From Nocardia mangyaensis (GTDB lineage Bacteria > Actinomycetota > Actinomycetes > Mycobacteriales > Mycobacteriaceae): a stretch of DNA of 64,000 nucleotides. Positions 26,594 through 36,182 of this stretch are shown one piece after another. The DNA lies in the NCBI RefSeq assembly GCF_001886715.1, contig NZ_CP018082.1, forward strand, positions 4,836,001-4,900,000, in the 5' to 3' direction. Both the position numbers and the translations under genes were made by a program. How positions within the stretch are numbered: position 1 is the stretch's first letter; every line of letters starts with the position of its first letter. The notes beneath the pieces were generated by a model. That model was given only the letters and a program-made list of their open reading frames with translations, was not told the origin of the DNA and searched no databases.

Positions 26594-28858
26594 GTGACTG
26601 TTTCGCACACTCCTTTCACCGCCACGGTTCTCGGTCTGCCCCGGGTGGGCCCGAACCGAGAGCTCAAGCGCGCCATCGAGGCCTACTGGGCCGGTCGCGC
26701 CGACGCCGGGCACCTGCACACCGTCGGCCGTGCACTGCGACGCGCGCAGTTGCTCGAGCTGCGGGCCGCCGGCCTGGACTCGGTGCCGGTCGGCACCTTC
26801 TCCTACTACGACCAGGTGCTCGACACCGCCGTGCTGCTCGGCGCGTTGCCGCGGCGCGTCGCCGGAATCGCCGATCCGCTGGACCGCTACTTCGCGGCCG
26901 CACGCGGCACCGACACCGTGGCCCCGCTCGAGATGACCAAGTGGTTCGACACCAACTACCACTACCTGGTGCCCGAGATCGACGCCGAGACGGTCTTCTC
27001 GCTGCACCCGGACAAGCTGCTGGCCGAGCTGGCCGAGGCGATCGAGCTCGGTGTCGCGGCCCGCCCGGTGGTGGTCGGCCCGCTCACCTTCCTGAAGCTG
27101 GCCAAGGCTGCCGACGGCGCGGCGCTGGACCGTCTGCCCGAGCTGGTCGCCCTCTATCGCGACCTGCTCACCCGGCTCGCCGACGCGGGCGCGCAGTGGG
27201 TCCAGTTCGACGAGCCGGTGCTGGTCACCGACCTCACCGAGACCGAGATCGCGCTGGTCCGCGAGACCTACACCGAGCTGTCGAGCGGCGAGCGGCGTCC
27301 GGCGATCCTGGTCGCCACCTATTTCGGCCACCCCGACGGCGCGCTCGGCGCCCTCGCCGACACCGCCATCGAAGGTGTCGCGGTCGACTTCACCGCGGGT
27401 ACGCAGGTCGGTGACCTCGCGGTGCTGCCCGCGCTGGCGACCAAGCTGGTCGTGGGCGGCGTCGTCGACGGCCGCAACATCTGGCGCACCGATCTGGACG
27501 CCGCGCTGGGCACGCTGGGCACCCTGCTGGGCAGCGCCGGTTCGGTCGCCGTGTCCAGCTCGTCCTCGCTGCTGCACGTGCCGTACTCGCTGGACCCCGA
27601 GACCGAGCTCGACGAGCGGCTGCGCTCGTGGCTGGCCTTCGGCGCCGAGAAGGTCGCCGAAGTGCGCCTGCTCGCCACCGCCCTCACCACGGGCACCGAC
27701 GCGGTCGCCGCCGAGCTGGCCGCCGCGCGCGCTGCCGCCGAGTCGCGGCGCACCGATCCACGCCTGCACGACGAGCGGGTCCGCACCCGGCTGGCCGCCC
27801 TCGACGAGCGCGACCTCAACCGGCTGCCCGCCGACGAGCGGCGCGCGCTGCAGCGCGACCACCTCGACCTGCCGGTGCTGCCGACCACCACGATCGGCTC
27901 CTACCCGCAGACCTCGGCGATCCGCCTGGCGCGCGCCGCGCTACGCAAGGGCGAGATCGACGAGGCCGAGTACGTGCGCCGGATGCAGGCCGAGATCGCC
28001 GACGTGATCGCCCTGCAGGAGAAGCTGGGTCTGGACGTGCTGGTGCACGGCGAGCCCGAGCGCAACGACATGGTGCAGTACTTCGCCGAGCTGCTCGACG
28101 GCTTCGCCGCCACCGACAACGGCTGGGTGCAGTCCTACGGCACCCGGTGCGTGCGCCCGCCGATCCTGTTCGGGGATGTCTCGCGGCCCGAGCCGATGAC
28201 GCTGTCGTGGATCGGCTACGCCCAGTCGCTGACCACCAAGCCCGTCAAGGGCATGCTCACCGGCCCGGTGACCATCCTGGCCTGGTCGTTCGTGCGTGAC
28301 GACCAGCCCCTCGGTGACTCGGCCCGCCAGGTCGCCCTCGCCATCCGCGACGAGACCGTGGACCTGGAAGCCCAGGGCACCAGGGTCATCCAGGTCGACG
28401 AGCCCGCCCTGCGCGAGCTGCTGCCGCTGCGCGCGGCCGACCAGCCCGCCTACCTCCGGTGGTCGGTGGATTCGTTCCGCCTGGCCACCGCCGGGGTCGC
28501 GGACACCACCCAGGTGCACACCCACCTGTGCTATTCGGAGTTCGGCGAGGTCATCTCGGCCATCGCGGGCCTGGACGCCGATGTCACCTCGATCGAGGCG
28601 GCCCGTTCGCACATGGAGGTCCTCGACGACCTGAACGCGGCGGGTTTCGCGCTCGGCGTCGGTCCCGGCGTCTACGACATCCACTCCCCGCGGGTGCCCT
28701 CGGTGGAGGAGATCACCATCTCGCTGTCGGCGGCGCTGAAAGCGGTTCCGGCCGAGCGTCTCTGGGTGAACCCGGACTGCGGGCTGAAGACCCGCGGCCC
28801 GGTCGAGGTCGAGGCCTCGCTGCGTAATCTGGTGACCGCCGCGGCCGCGCTGCGCTGA
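26594..28858 (+). CDS. metE: cobalamin-independent methionine synthase
   Basis: MetE transfers the methyl group of methyl-tetrahydropteroyltriglutamate directly to homocysteine using zinc. The 754-residue enzyme has both barrels: the N-terminal half opens with [22 protein letters not shown], and the catalytic half starts at [16 protein letters not shown]. Zinc ligands are visible as His644 and Cys646 in THLCYSEF and Cys729 in [10 protein letters not shown]. The GTG at 26594 follows GGAG by eight bases and gives the standard family start. It is preceded by a B12 riboswitch and followed by a strong hairpin, so it is a single-gene unit. Confidence 0.98.
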   Translation: MTVSHTPFTATVLGLPRVGPNRELKRAIEAYWAGRADAGHLHTVGRALRRAQLLELRAAGLDSVPVGTFSYYDQVLDTAVLLGALPRRVAGIADPLDRYFAAARGTDTVAPLEMTKWFDTNYHYLVPEIDAETVFSLHPDKLLAELAEAIELGVAARPVVVGPLTFLKLAKAADGAALDRLPELVALYRDLLTRLADAGAQWVQFDEPVLVTDLTETEIALVRETYTELSSGERRPAILVATYFGHPDGALGALADTAIEGVAVDFTAGTQVGDLAVLPALATKLVVGGVVDGRNIWRTDLDAALGTLGTLLGSAGSVAVSSSSSLLHVPYSLDPETELDERLRSWLAFGAEKVAEVRLLATALTTGTDAVAAELAAARAAAESRRTDPRLHDERVRTRLAALDERDLNRLPADERRALQRDHLDLPVLPTTTIGSYPQTSAIRLARAALRKGEIDEAEYVRRMQAEIADVIALQEKLGLDVLVHGEPERNDMVQYFAELLDGFAATDNGWVQSYGTRCVRPPILFGDVSRPEPMTLSWIGYAQSLTTKPVKGMLTGPVTILAWSFVRDDQPLGDSARQVALAIRDETVDLEAQGTRVIQVDEPALRELLPLRAADQPAYLRWSVDSFRLATAGVADTTQVHTHLCYSEFGEVISAIAGLDADVTSIEAARSHMEVLDDLNAAGFALGVGPGVYDIHSPRVPSVEEITISLSAALKAVPAERLWVNPDCGLKTRGPVEVEASLRNLVTAAAALR

Positions 28859-28866
28859 TCATCGCC

Positions 28867-28908
28867 GTGACTGCCCGGGACGGTGTCGCTCCTGTCCTGG
28901 GCAGTCAC
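28867..28908 (+). terminator. metE terminator
   Basis: GTGACTGCCCGGGAC (28867-28881) pairs with GTCCTGGGCAGTCAC (28894-28908), 15 pairs with one G-U, starting eight bases after the metE stop codon. Confidence 0.8.
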
Positions 28909-29003
28909 TGTTCGGCGCCAGGCTCTTCGCACGTTACGCACCAGTAGTTACAGATAGAATCCCTTGCAGGACTAGGGTTCTGCACAGACAATCGCGACTT
29001 TCA

Positions 29004-29018
29004 GCGAACATTGCGAAC
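29004..29018 (+). promoter_or_regulatory. GCGAAC direct repeat upstream of the RamB-like gene
   Basis: Two GCGAAC hexamers separated by three bases (ATT) lie 23-37 bases before the start codon. Their complement, TTCGCAATGTTCGC, loosely resembles the TTTGC-containing RamB box. A possible autoregulatory site; speculative. Confidence 0.3.
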
Positions 29019-29040
29019 CAGCCGCGTTAGGATCTTCGAC

Positions 29041-30465
29041 GTGCGAAAGATGTACGCGGGGGCCAGGCTGCGACGGCTGCGCGAGGAACGGCGAATGACG
29101 CAAGCCGCGCTCGCGAAGTCACTGGATCTCTCGCCAAGTTATCTCAATCAGCTCGAACGCGATCAGCGGCCGCTCACCATTCCGGTACTGCTGAAACTCA
29201 ATTCGACCTTCGATCTCGATGTCCAGTTCTTCGCCGCCGACTCCGATGCCCGCCTGGTCTCGGACCTGCACGAGGTGCTGGTGGAAGCCGCGGGCGGCGG
29301 CGACACCGCGCCGATCACCGAGGTCGAGGAACTGGCGACCCGCCTGCCGGAGGTGGCGCGGATCGTGATCGCCATGCACCGGCGCCTGCGCGCGGCCACC
29401 GATCAGCTCGATCTGCTGTCCTCGCGGGTCGACACTCCCAGCGGCGCGCCGGGCACCCCCATGCCGTACGAGGACGTGCGCGACTTCTTCTACGACCACC
29501 GCAATCACATCGCCACCCTCGACCATGCCGCCGAGCAGCTGTTCGAGGAGTCCGGGCTGAGTATCGGCTCGCTGGATCGTCAACTCGCCCGGGTCGCCGA
29601 GGAACGCGCCGGGGTGACCGTGCTCGTGCGCGGCGACGGCGCCGACCCGACCATCCCCAAACGCCACTACGATCCCGACACCCGCACCCTGACGTTGGCC
29701 CGGCGGCTGCGTCCCGGCCAGCGCGCCTTCCAGATCGCCTCCACCCTCGGCCTGCTGCTCTACGGCCGCGAAATCGACAACGTGCTCGCCGAATCCCGCG
29801 CGCTCACCGGCGAATCCCGCACGCTGGCCCGGGTGGGACTGGCCAACTACTTCGCGGGCGCGTTGATCCTGCCCTACGGGCGGTTCCTGCGTTCGGCCGA
29901 GGAACTGCGCTACGACGTCGATCTGCTGGCCTTGCGGTTCGAGGTCGGTTTCGAGACGGTCTGCCATCGGCTCAGCACCCTGCAGCGTCAGGGCCAGCGC
30001 GGGGTGCCGTTCTTCCTCGTCCGCACCGACCGAGCGGGCAACATCTCGAAGCGCCAGTCCGCCACCGCGTTCCACTTCTCCCGGGTCGGTGGCAGCTGCC
30101 CGCTGTGGGTCACCCACGAGGCCTTCGCCCATCCCGGCCGCATCCTCACCCAGATCTCGGAGATGCCCGACGGTCGCCGCTACCTGTGGATCGCGCGCAC
30201 CACGCCGAGCGGTCCGCAGGGGCACGGGGCCTCGTCGAAGAACTTCGTCATCGGGCTGGGCTGCGACATCGAATACGCCGACCGGCTGGTGTATTCCCAG
30301 GGCATTCAGCTCGACGACCCGCTGGTCGCGGTGCCGATCGGGGCGGGCTGCAAGGTCTGCGAGCGAGCGAGTTGCCCACAGCGCGCGTTCCCGCAGATCG
30401 GTCGGCCGCTGGCGGTCGCCGAACACACCAGCACCGACCTGCCGTACCCACGCCTGCCGCGCTGA
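29041..30465 (+). CDS. ramB: RamB/ScfR-family short-chain fatty acid transcriptional regulator
   Basis: A 474-residue regulator, the same length as I recall for M. tuberculosis RamB. It has an XRE helix-turn-helix (about 6-62, RLRRLREERRMTQAALAKSL then LDLSPSYLNQLERDQRPLT) and an ImmA/IrrE-like central domain. The C-terminal ScfR domain contains RGVPFFLVRTDRAGNISKRQ, HFSRVGGSCPLW and the Cys-rich GAGCKVCERASCPQRAFP. RamB proteins repress or activate acetate and glyoxylate-cycle genes according to acyl-CoA supply. The GTG at 29041 is used because AGGA lies eight bases upstream and the family starts there. It stands alone between metE and recG, away from its usual targets. Confidence 0.88.
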   Translation: MRKMYAGARLRRLREERRMTQAALAKSLDLSPSYLNQLERDQRPLTIPVLLKLNSTFDLDVQFFAADSDARLVSDLHEVLVEAAGGGDTAPITEVEELATRLPEVARIVIAMHRRLRAATDQLDLLSSRVDTPSGAPGTPMPYEDVRDFFYDHRNHIATLDHAAEQLFEESGLSIGSLDRQLARVAEERAGVTVLVRGDGADPTIPKRHYDPDTRTLTLARRLRPGQRAFQIASTLGLLLYGREIDNVLAESRALTGESRTLARVGLANYFAGALILPYGRFLRSAEELRYDVDLLALRFEVGFETVCHRLSTLQRQGQRGVPFFLVRTDRAGNISKRQSATAFHFSRVGGSCPLWVTHEAFAHPGRILTQISEMPDGRRYLWIARTTPSGPQGHGASSKNFVIGLGCDIEYADRLVYSQGIQLDDPLVAVPIGAGCKVCERASCPQRAFPQIGRPLAVAEHTSTDLPYPRLPR

Positions 30466-30483
30466 CCGCCGTCGCCGCGGCGG
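30466..30483. terminator. short hairpin between ramB and recG
   Basis: CCGCCG pairs with CGGCGG around a 6-base loop immediately after the ramB stop codon, between two convergent genes. Confidence 0.45.
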
Positions 30484-30537
30484 TGTCGTACACCGCACCC
30501 GATCCGGGCAGGCACGTTTCGCGGATCGGCGCGGTGG

Positions 30538-32802
30538 TCAGGATTTCGCCAGGTACTCGATGCGTTCGCCATCGACGGCGGCGTGCATCATGCCCGCCAG
30601 ACCGGGGTGCTTCACGAGTCCGGGGTCCTCGGCGACGACCTGCCTGGCCAGTTCCTGTGCCGCGGTGATCACCTCGAGGTCGTCGAGCAGCGAGAGCAGC
30701 CGCAGCGAGCGGGCCGTGCCGGACTGGGCGGCGCCGAGCACATCGCCCTCGCGACGCTGGCGCAGATCCAGCACCGACAGCTCGAAACCGTCGGTGGTCG
30801 CGGCGACCGCTTCCAGCCGGGCCATCGCGGTGCCGCCGGGCGCGGCGTCGGTGACAAGCAGACACAGGCCGGGATGCTTGCCCCGTCCGATCCGGCCGCG
30901 CAGCTGGTGGAGCTGGCTCACGCCGAACCGGTCGGCGTCGACGATCACCATGACCGTCGCGTTGGGCACGTCTACGCCGACCTCGACCACGGTGGTACAG
31001 ACCAGCACGTCGATGGCGCCGTCGTTGAACTGGCGCATCACCTGGTCCTTCTCGTCGGCGGGCAGCCGACCGTGCAGCAGTCCGACCCGGACTCCGGCGA
31101 GCGGCCCGGCGCCGAGCGTCTCGTACATCTCGACAGCGGCCTGGGTGGTCGGCCCCTCCTTCTCCTGCGCCGACTTCTTACCCTTCGCCGGGGGCGCGTC
31201 GGGGTCCTCGCCGATGCGCGAACACACCACATAGGCCTGTCTGCCCGCGCCGACCTCCTCGACGATGCGCTCCCAGGCGCGGTCCACCCAGCCCGGATGC
31301 AGTTTGCGGGGCACGACTTTCGACACAATCGGCGAGCGGCCCCTCGGCAGCTGGGTGAGGGTGGAGGTCTCCAGATCGCCGAGGGTGGTCATCGCGATGG
31401 TGCGCGGAATGGGAGTGGCGGTCATCACCAGCAGATGCGGGCTGATGCCATCTTTCGCCTTGGCGCGCAAGGCATCTCGCTGTTCGACGCCGAAGCGATG
31501 CTGTTCGTCGACCACCACGAGGCCGAGATCGAAGAACTCCACCGCGTCCTGGATGAGGGCGTGGGTGCCGATGACGATTCCGGCCTCGCCGGTCATCGCG
31601 TCCAGCAGCGCCGTCTTCTTCGCCGCCGCCGCCATCGAGCCGGTCAGCAGGACCACCTTCGTCGAATGCTCGGCGGCGCCGAGTTCGCCCGCGGTACCCA
31701 GATCGCCGAGCATCGCCCGTAGCGACCGATGGTGCTGGGCGGCGAGGACTTCGGTCGGCGCGAGCAGTGCGCACTGGCGACCGGCGTCGACCGCCTGCAG
31801 CATCGCGTGCAGGGCGACAATCGTCTTGCCCGAGCCCACCTCGCCCTGGAGGAGGCGGTGCATCGGGCGGGTGCGCGACAGGTCGGCGGAGATCTCATCG
31901 ATCACCTGTCGCTGACCCTCGGTGAGCTCGAACGGCAGCCGCTCGTCGAAAGCGGCGGCGATGCCGTCGGCGCGCGGCGAGCACGCCGGGGCGGTACGGC
32001 CCTCGACCTCGTGACGGCGCTCGGCGAGCACGAGTTGCAACGCCAGCGCCTCGTCGAAACGCAGTCGACCCCTTGCCTTCTCGATGTCGAGCTTGTGCTC
32101 GGGCAGGTGGATCAGGCGCAGCGCGTCGGCGACATCGAGCAGGTTGCGCTCCTCGCGCAGCTCGCTCGGCAGCGGATCATCGATCGGGTCGAGCTGGTCG
32201 AGGACCTGACGGATGCAGGCCAGCAGGTCCCAGCTCTGCACCTTCGCTGTCGCCGGATACACCGGGACGAACTCGCGCTCGAAGAACGAGGCATCCACGC
32301 CCCCCGCACCTTTCGCGCTCTGCGCCAGGCCACGCAGCGCACCGCTGCCACGCACCGAGGTGAGTTCCTCGACGCCCGCTTCCGGCTTGTCGGGCAGGAT
32401 CAGATAGTCCGGGTGCGAGAGGCTCCAGCGGTCGGGGCGCCACCAGTGCACAGTGCCCGACATCATCGCCCGCACACCCTCTTTCACCAGATAGCGCACC
32501 TTGTCGCCATTGAAGAAGGTGGCCTCGATCGGACGCGTGGCGCCGGTGTCGAGCTGGACCTTCAACAGGGAGCCCCTGCGGTTCTTCATCGGGCGCAATT
32601 CGGTCTTGGTGATCCGGCCGATGACGGTGATGTGCGCGCTCTCCTCGGGTTCCTCCTCGGTGAGGGGCTGACCCTGGGTGGCGTAACGCACCGGGTAGTG
32701 CCGCAGCAGGTCCTCGACGGTGGTCATGTCGAAGGCCTCGGCCAGGCGGTCGGCCGCCTTCACGCCGAGGACGTGGTCGAGCCGGTCGCTCACTGTCGTC
32801 AT
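30538..32802 (-). CDS. recG: ATP-dependent DNA helicase RecG
   Basis: RecG remodels stalled forks, Holliday junctions and R-loops. The 754-residue product has an N-terminal wedge/OB domain (about 50-200, RHYPVRYATQG, ITVIGRITKTELRPMKNRRG). Helicase motifs follow: Walker A GEVGSGKT, DEQHRFGVEQR (motif II), VMTATPIPRT (motif III), then the second RecA domain with LLHGRLPADEKD and LHQLRGRIGRGKHPG (motif VI). A long insert TEVLAAQHHRSL follows motif Ia as usual. It begins three bases after the DAK2 gene ends, a linkage also found in mycobacteria. Confidence 0.97.
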   Translation of the reverse strand: MTTVSDRLDHVLGVKAADRLAEAFDMTTVEDLLRHYPVRYATQGQPLTEEEPEESAHITVIGRITKTELRPMKNRRGSLLKVQLDTGATRPIEATFFNGDKVRYLVKEGVRAMMSGTVHWWRPDRWSLSHPDYLILPDKPEAGVEELTSVRGSGALRGLAQSAKGAGGVDASFFEREFVPVYPATAKVQSWDLLACIRQVLDQLDPIDDPLPSELREERNLLDVADALRLIHLPEHKLDIEKARGRLRFDEALALQLVLAERRHEVEGRTAPACSPRADGIAAAFDERLPFELTEGQRQVIDEISADLSRTRPMHRLLQGEVGSGKTIVALHAMLQAVDAGRQCALLAPTEVLAAQHHRSLRAMLGDLGTAGELGAAEHSTKVVLLTGSMAAAAKKTALLDAMTGEAGIVIGTHALIQDAVEFFDLGLVVVDEQHRFGVEQRDALRAKAKDGISPHLLVMTATPIPRTIAMTTLGDLETSTLTQLPRGRSPIVSKVVPRKLHPGWVDRAWERIVEEVGAGRQAYVVCSRIGEDPDAPPAKGKKSAQEKEGPTTQAAVEMYETLGAGPLAGVRVGLLHGRLPADEKDQVMRQFNDGAIDVLVCTTVVEVGVDVPNATVMVIVDADRFGVSQLHQLRGRIGRGKHPGLCLLVTDAAPGGTAMARLEAVAATTDGFELSVLDLRQRREGDVLGAAQSGTARSLRLLSLLDDLEVITAAQELARQVVAEDPGLVKHPGLAGMMHAAVDGERIEYLAKS

Positions 32803-32805
32803 CGT

Positions 32806-35157
32806 CTACTCGACCCCAATCTGCACCAGATCCGCTTGCTGCCCACCGGAATACACCACGACTTCGACACCGGGGAAACCGGCCGTCACATGCTCGCCGA
32901 GCACCCGCGCCAGTTCCGGACCCGCGTCCGCGCCCATCAGCAGCGTCACCAGTTCGCCGCCGAGCCCGAGCATCCGGTCGAGCAGGATACGGCCCGCACC
33001 GACCACATCCGGGTCGATCACCACCACATCGTGCCCGACCAGCCCCAACCCGTCACCGGGCGAACAGGTTCCGACCATGGTCAGCGCCCGCACACGCGCC
33101 GCCCGCAACGCCCCCCACCGTGTCGTCGCCGCCGCCTCCGACATCGCGAACGCGTCATCGACCGCGATCCGCCCTCGATCGTGCACCGCCAACGCGGCCA
33201 GCCCCTGCACCACCGATGAACTCGGCAACAGCAACACATCCCGCGACCCGTCGCGCGCCGCCACACCGACCGCGACCAGTTCCTGCGCGGGCAGCGCCCC
33301 GTTGGGCAGCACCAGCACTTCCCGGTGCGGCATGGCTCGAATCGCCGCGAGCAGGGCGCTGGTATCGAGTTGCCGATCACCGCGCAGCACCACCGCACCC
33401 GCGTCCTCGAACAGGCGCGCGGCATCGGTCCCCGCGACCACGGCGAGGATGCCACGGTCGGCGAGCCCGGCACCGCCGCCCGACGAACCGTCCCCACCCG
33501 CCGGACCATCGCCGCCGGCCGGACCATCGCCGCCGGCCGGACCATCGCCGGCCGCCGTGCTGTCGCCTCCGGCCGGGCCATTGCCACCCGTCGAGCCGCC
33601 GTCGGCCACCGGGCCTGCGCCACCCACGAGGCGAGCCGCATCGCGCCCTCGGTCCTCGACCCGCGCCTCGGTTCCCGGCGGCAGCCCTCGGTGGACCATC
33701 CCCAGTACGCCCGCGTCTTCTGAGACGCGCGCCTGTCGAGCACCTCGGCTCGGCTCGCTGCCGCCGGTGGCATCGCTGGACCCACCGCCGACCGCAGCGG
33801 CACTCGATCCGCCACCGCCCGCAGAATCAGTCGTCACGCCATCGGGCGAACCGGTCACTGCGGTGTGTGCGTGCGGCCCGGCGGGTGCGGCGTGCTCGTG
33901 CCCACCGCCGTGCGGCGCGGTCACCGCGAAGCTCTCGACCCGGATCCGGGTCAGGTGCCCGACCCCGATGCCCGCCTCGATCGCCGCCCCGGCGTCACGA
34001 CAGTGCACATGCGCCGACCACGTGCTGTCCCCGTCTCCCACCACGACCACCGAGTCACCGAGCACGGCGAGCCGATCCCGCAGCGCGTCCGCGCCCTCCT
34101 CGTCGGTGCCCGAGATCACATACATGACCTCGAAGTGCGGCTCGCCGGCCTGGTCGAACGAGTCGAACCAGCCGTCGCCACGGTTGCCGCGATCACCGTG
34201 GCCATCGGGGAACCCGGATGCCCGCTCACTCGAACCGGCCGGGCGATCGTGGGGGCCGTCGGCGCGCCCCTCTCCGGAACCCGTGAGCCGGCCGTCCTCG
34301 ACGCCGGAATCCGCATCGCCCCGGTCACCGCCGAGGGCCCGCCCACCAAGGTCGATGCCCTGTCGGTCGGCGGCGGCACTCGCGGGGTCATCGTTCGCGA
34401 CGTGCGGATCGGCGGCCCGCCGGGCGCGGTCGCGGGCAGGGGTGCGCGCGGCCGTCGTGGGATCGCCGGTGTCCGCGCGGTCGCGGGCGTACACACCGCG
34501 GTGCGGCGCGTCACCGCTGATCTGGGTGACGAGGCAGTCCAGCAGGACCAACAGCCCACGGGCACCGGCGTCGACCACTCCGGCCGCACGCAGTACGCCC
34601 AGCTGGGTGGGGGTTTCGTTCAGGGCGCGGGCGGCACCCTCGGCGGCTGCCCTGGCGACGGTGACCAGCGTGGTGTCGGCGGACGCGGCGGCGGCGAGCG
34701 CGGCGCGATCGAGCACGGTCAGGATCGTGCCCTCGACCGGGGCGCTCAGGCCGGTGCGAACCAGGACGGCGCCACGCCGCAGTGCCACGCGCAGGCGATC
34801 ACCGGTCAGGGGCCCGCCGCGCACAGCCTCGGCGATCCCCCGCAGCACCTGCGACAGGATGATCCCGGAGTTCCCGCGCGCGCCCAGGGTGGCGCCGCGG
34901 GCCAGGGCCTGCGCCACGATGTGGGTGGCGTTGGAGGCGTCCGCCACCACCACGTCGTCGGCCGCGGCGACCGCGGCTCGCATGGTGGCGAGCAGATTCG
35001 TGCCGGTGTCGGCATCGGCGATGGGGAACACATTGAGCGCGTCGATCTCGGCGCGGCGACGGTCCAGGTCGGTACGGCAATCACGAGCCCAGGCCAGCAG
35101 CGCGGCACCGTCGAGCGCCTCACGCACCTGCGACACCGTCACCTCGCTCCCCGTCAT
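32806..35157 (-). CDS. DAK2-domain protein (FakA/YloV-like fatty acid kinase) with long low-complexity linker
   Basis: The N-terminus (about 15-200) is a DhaL/DAK2 nucleotide-binding domain: DALNVFPIADADTGTNLLATM provides the metal-binding Asp triad, and GATLGARGNSGIILSQVLRG the phosphate loop. The C-terminus (about 570-783) matches the FakA C-terminal part, ending LVTLLMGADAGPE and GFPGVEVVVYSGGQQADL. FakA phosphorylates FakB-bound fatty acids. The middle (about 260-560) is unusual: Gly/Ala/Asp/Ser-rich, with a conserved island (FEVMYVISGTDEEGADALRDRL) and hexapeptide GGDGPA repeats. The ATG at 35157 is preferred over one seven codons upstream. At 783 residues it is far longer than the usual ~550. 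recG follows three bases downstream. Confidence 0.85.
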   Translation of the reverse strand: MTGSEVTVSQVREALDGAALLAWARDCRTDLDRRRAEIDALNVFPIADADTGTNLLATMRAAVAAADDVVVADASNATHIVAQALARGATLGARGNSGIILSQVLRGIAEAVRGGPLTGDRLRVALRRGAVLVRTGLSAPVEGTILTVLDRAALAAAASADTTLVTVARAAAEGAARALNETPTQLGVLRAAGVVDAGARGLLVLLDCLVTQISGDAPHRGVYARDRADTGDPTTAARTPARDRARRAADPHVANDDPASAAADRQGIDLGGRALGGDRGDADSGVEDGRLTGSGEGRADGPHDRPAGSSERASGFPDGHGDRGNRGDGWFDSFDQAGEPHFEVMYVISGTDEEGADALRDRLAVLGDSVVVVGDGDSTWSAHVHCRDAGAAIEAGIGVGHLTRIRVESFAVTAPHGGGHEHAAPAGPHAHTAVTGSPDGVTTDSAGGGGSSAAAVGGGSSDATGGSEPSRGARQARVSEDAGVLGMVHRGLPPGTEARVEDRGRDAARLVGGAGPVADGGSTGGNGPAGGDSTAAGDGPAGGDGPAGGDGPAGGDGSSGGGAGLADRGILAVVAGTDAARLFEDAGAVVLRGDRQLDTSALLAAIRAMPHREVLVLPNGALPAQELVAVGVAARDGSRDVLLLPSSSVVQGLAALAVHDRGRIAVDDAFAMSEAAATTRWGALRAARVRALTMVGTCSPGDGLGLVGHDVVVIDPDVVGAGRILLDRMLGLGGELVTLLMGADAGPELARVLGEHVTAGFPGVEVVVYSGGQQADLVQIGVE
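33500..33589. repeat. 18-bp tandem repeat in the DAK2 gene linker
   Basis: Three near-identical 18-bp units beginning GCCGGACCATCGCCGCCG and two degenerate units run in frame and encode GGDGPA-type hexapeptides in the linker of the kinase-like protein. Confidence 0.75.
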
Positions 35158-35440
35158 CGATGCCCGCGCGCCGAGCACCGCACGCCAGGTTAGCGCCAGC
35201 GACCGACAGCGGTATGCTGACCGCGGACGGGCCCGTCATCCGGGCTGCACCCGGCGTGTCGACCGGGACACCCGGTTTGGAAGTTCACGGCCCGGCCAGC
35301 TACCCTTGCAGGGTTGCCTCGTGCGGCCCCTGGGTTCGCGCTGGCCGACGCGAGTCGGCAAGGCATTTGACGACATCAGTTTCCGGTTCAGCGGGCATAC
35401 GTGCGCCGCTGTCCGCTTATGACATGAAGGAGCTCGCGAC

Positions 35441-35632
35441 ATGGCTGCCGTTTGCGACGTCTGCGCCAAGGGCCCCGGTTTCGGGAAGTCGGTCTCGCAC
35501 TCGCACCGGCGCACCAACCGTCGCTGGAACCCGAACATCCAGACCGTGCGTGCGCAGGTTGCCCCCGGCAACACTCGCCGGATGAACGTGTGCACCTCCT
35601 GCCTGAAGGCGGGCAAGGTCGTGCGCGGCTGA
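35441..35632 (+). CDS. rpmB: 50S ribosomal protein L28, zinc type
   Basis: A 63-residue ribosomal protein starting [20 protein letters not shown] with [12 protein letters not shown], the L28 signature. It keeps the zinc ligands Cys5, Cys8, Cys51 and Cys54, so it is the zinc-dependent form; actinobacteria often hold a zinc-free paralogue under Zur control elsewhere. AAGGAG lies nine bases before the ATG. Divergent from the DAK2 gene and followed by a strong terminator. Confidence 0.97.
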   Translation: MAAVCDVCAKGPGFGKSVSHSHRRTNRRWNPNIQTVRAQVAPGNTRRMNVCTSCLKAGKVVRG

Positions 35633-35654
35633 TTCTCAGCCCGTACATTCTGCC

Positions 35655-35697
35655 GACAACGCCCCGGCACCCCTTGTGGGTGACCCGGGGCGTTGTC
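35655..35697 (+). terminator. rpmB terminator with nested hairpin
   Basis: A 13-bp perfect stem (GACAACGCCCCGG with CCGGGGCGTTGTC) encloses an inner CACCC/GGGTG stem. It starts 22 bases after the rpmB stop and ends 17 bases before the acetyltransferase start. Confidence 0.85.
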
Positions 35698-35714
35698 GTC
35701 GGTGGGGCACGGCG

Positions 35715-36173
35715 ATGACCTGGCGGATCGTCCCGCTGACCGCTTGCCGCGTGACCGAGCTGGCGGCCTGCCACATCACGAGCTGGCGCGAGGCCTACGG
35801 CACGCTGGTCCCTGAGCACGTGCTCGCCGGTTTCGATCTCGACCGCTCCGCGATCACCTGGGAGCGGCGCCGCGCCGACGGCGAGCACCGGATACCCGTC
35901 GCCGTGGTCGCCGACCAGCTCGTCGGTTTCGCCGCCGCCACCGACACCGAACTCGAAGCGCTCTACGTCCGGGCCGCCTGGCACGGCACCGGTGTCGCCG
36001 ACGCCCTGATCGAGGCCGCGGCCCCCGGCTCGCCGTGCACGCTGTGGGTCTTCGGCGACTATCCGCGCGCGCACGCCTTCTATCGCAGGCACGGCTTCAC
36101 CGATACCGGCGAGCGCAAGGTCGACCCGTTCACCCTCCTGCCCGAACAATTGTGGCGGCGTGCGCATCGCTAG
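35715..36173 (+). CDS. GNAT-family N-acetyltransferase
   Basis: A 152-residue GNAT protein. The acetyl-CoA-binding motif A is visible as ALYVRAAWHGTGVADALIEAA, preceded by the beta-strand VAVVADQLVGFAA and followed by LWVFGDYPRAHAFYRRHGFTDTGE (motif B with the typical FYRRHGF). The substrate is not predictable. The ATG at 35715 is chosen because the fold begins there; an in-frame ATG 13 codons upstream lies in the rpmB terminator. It ends 9 bases before an enoyl-CoA hydratase gene, probably cotranscribed. Confidence 0.85.
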   Translation: MTWRIVPLTACRVTELAACHITSWREAYGTLVPEHVLAGFDLDRSAITWERRRADGEHRIPVAVVADQLVGFAAATDTELEALYVRAAWHGTGVADALIEAAAPGSPCTLWVFGDYPRAHAFYRRHGFTDTGERKVDPFTLLPEQLWRRAHR

Positions 36174-36182
36174 GGTGACGCC

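Noticed and set aside
26156..27862. A 568-codon minus-strand frame across the riboswitch and metE
   Set aside because: It runs antisense to a conserved riboswitch and enzyme, so it cannot be coding under the same constraints.
32720..35422. A 900-codon plus-strand frame opposite the DAK2 gene
   Set aside because: Pro/Ser/Arg-rich shadow of the low-complexity linker, no domain.
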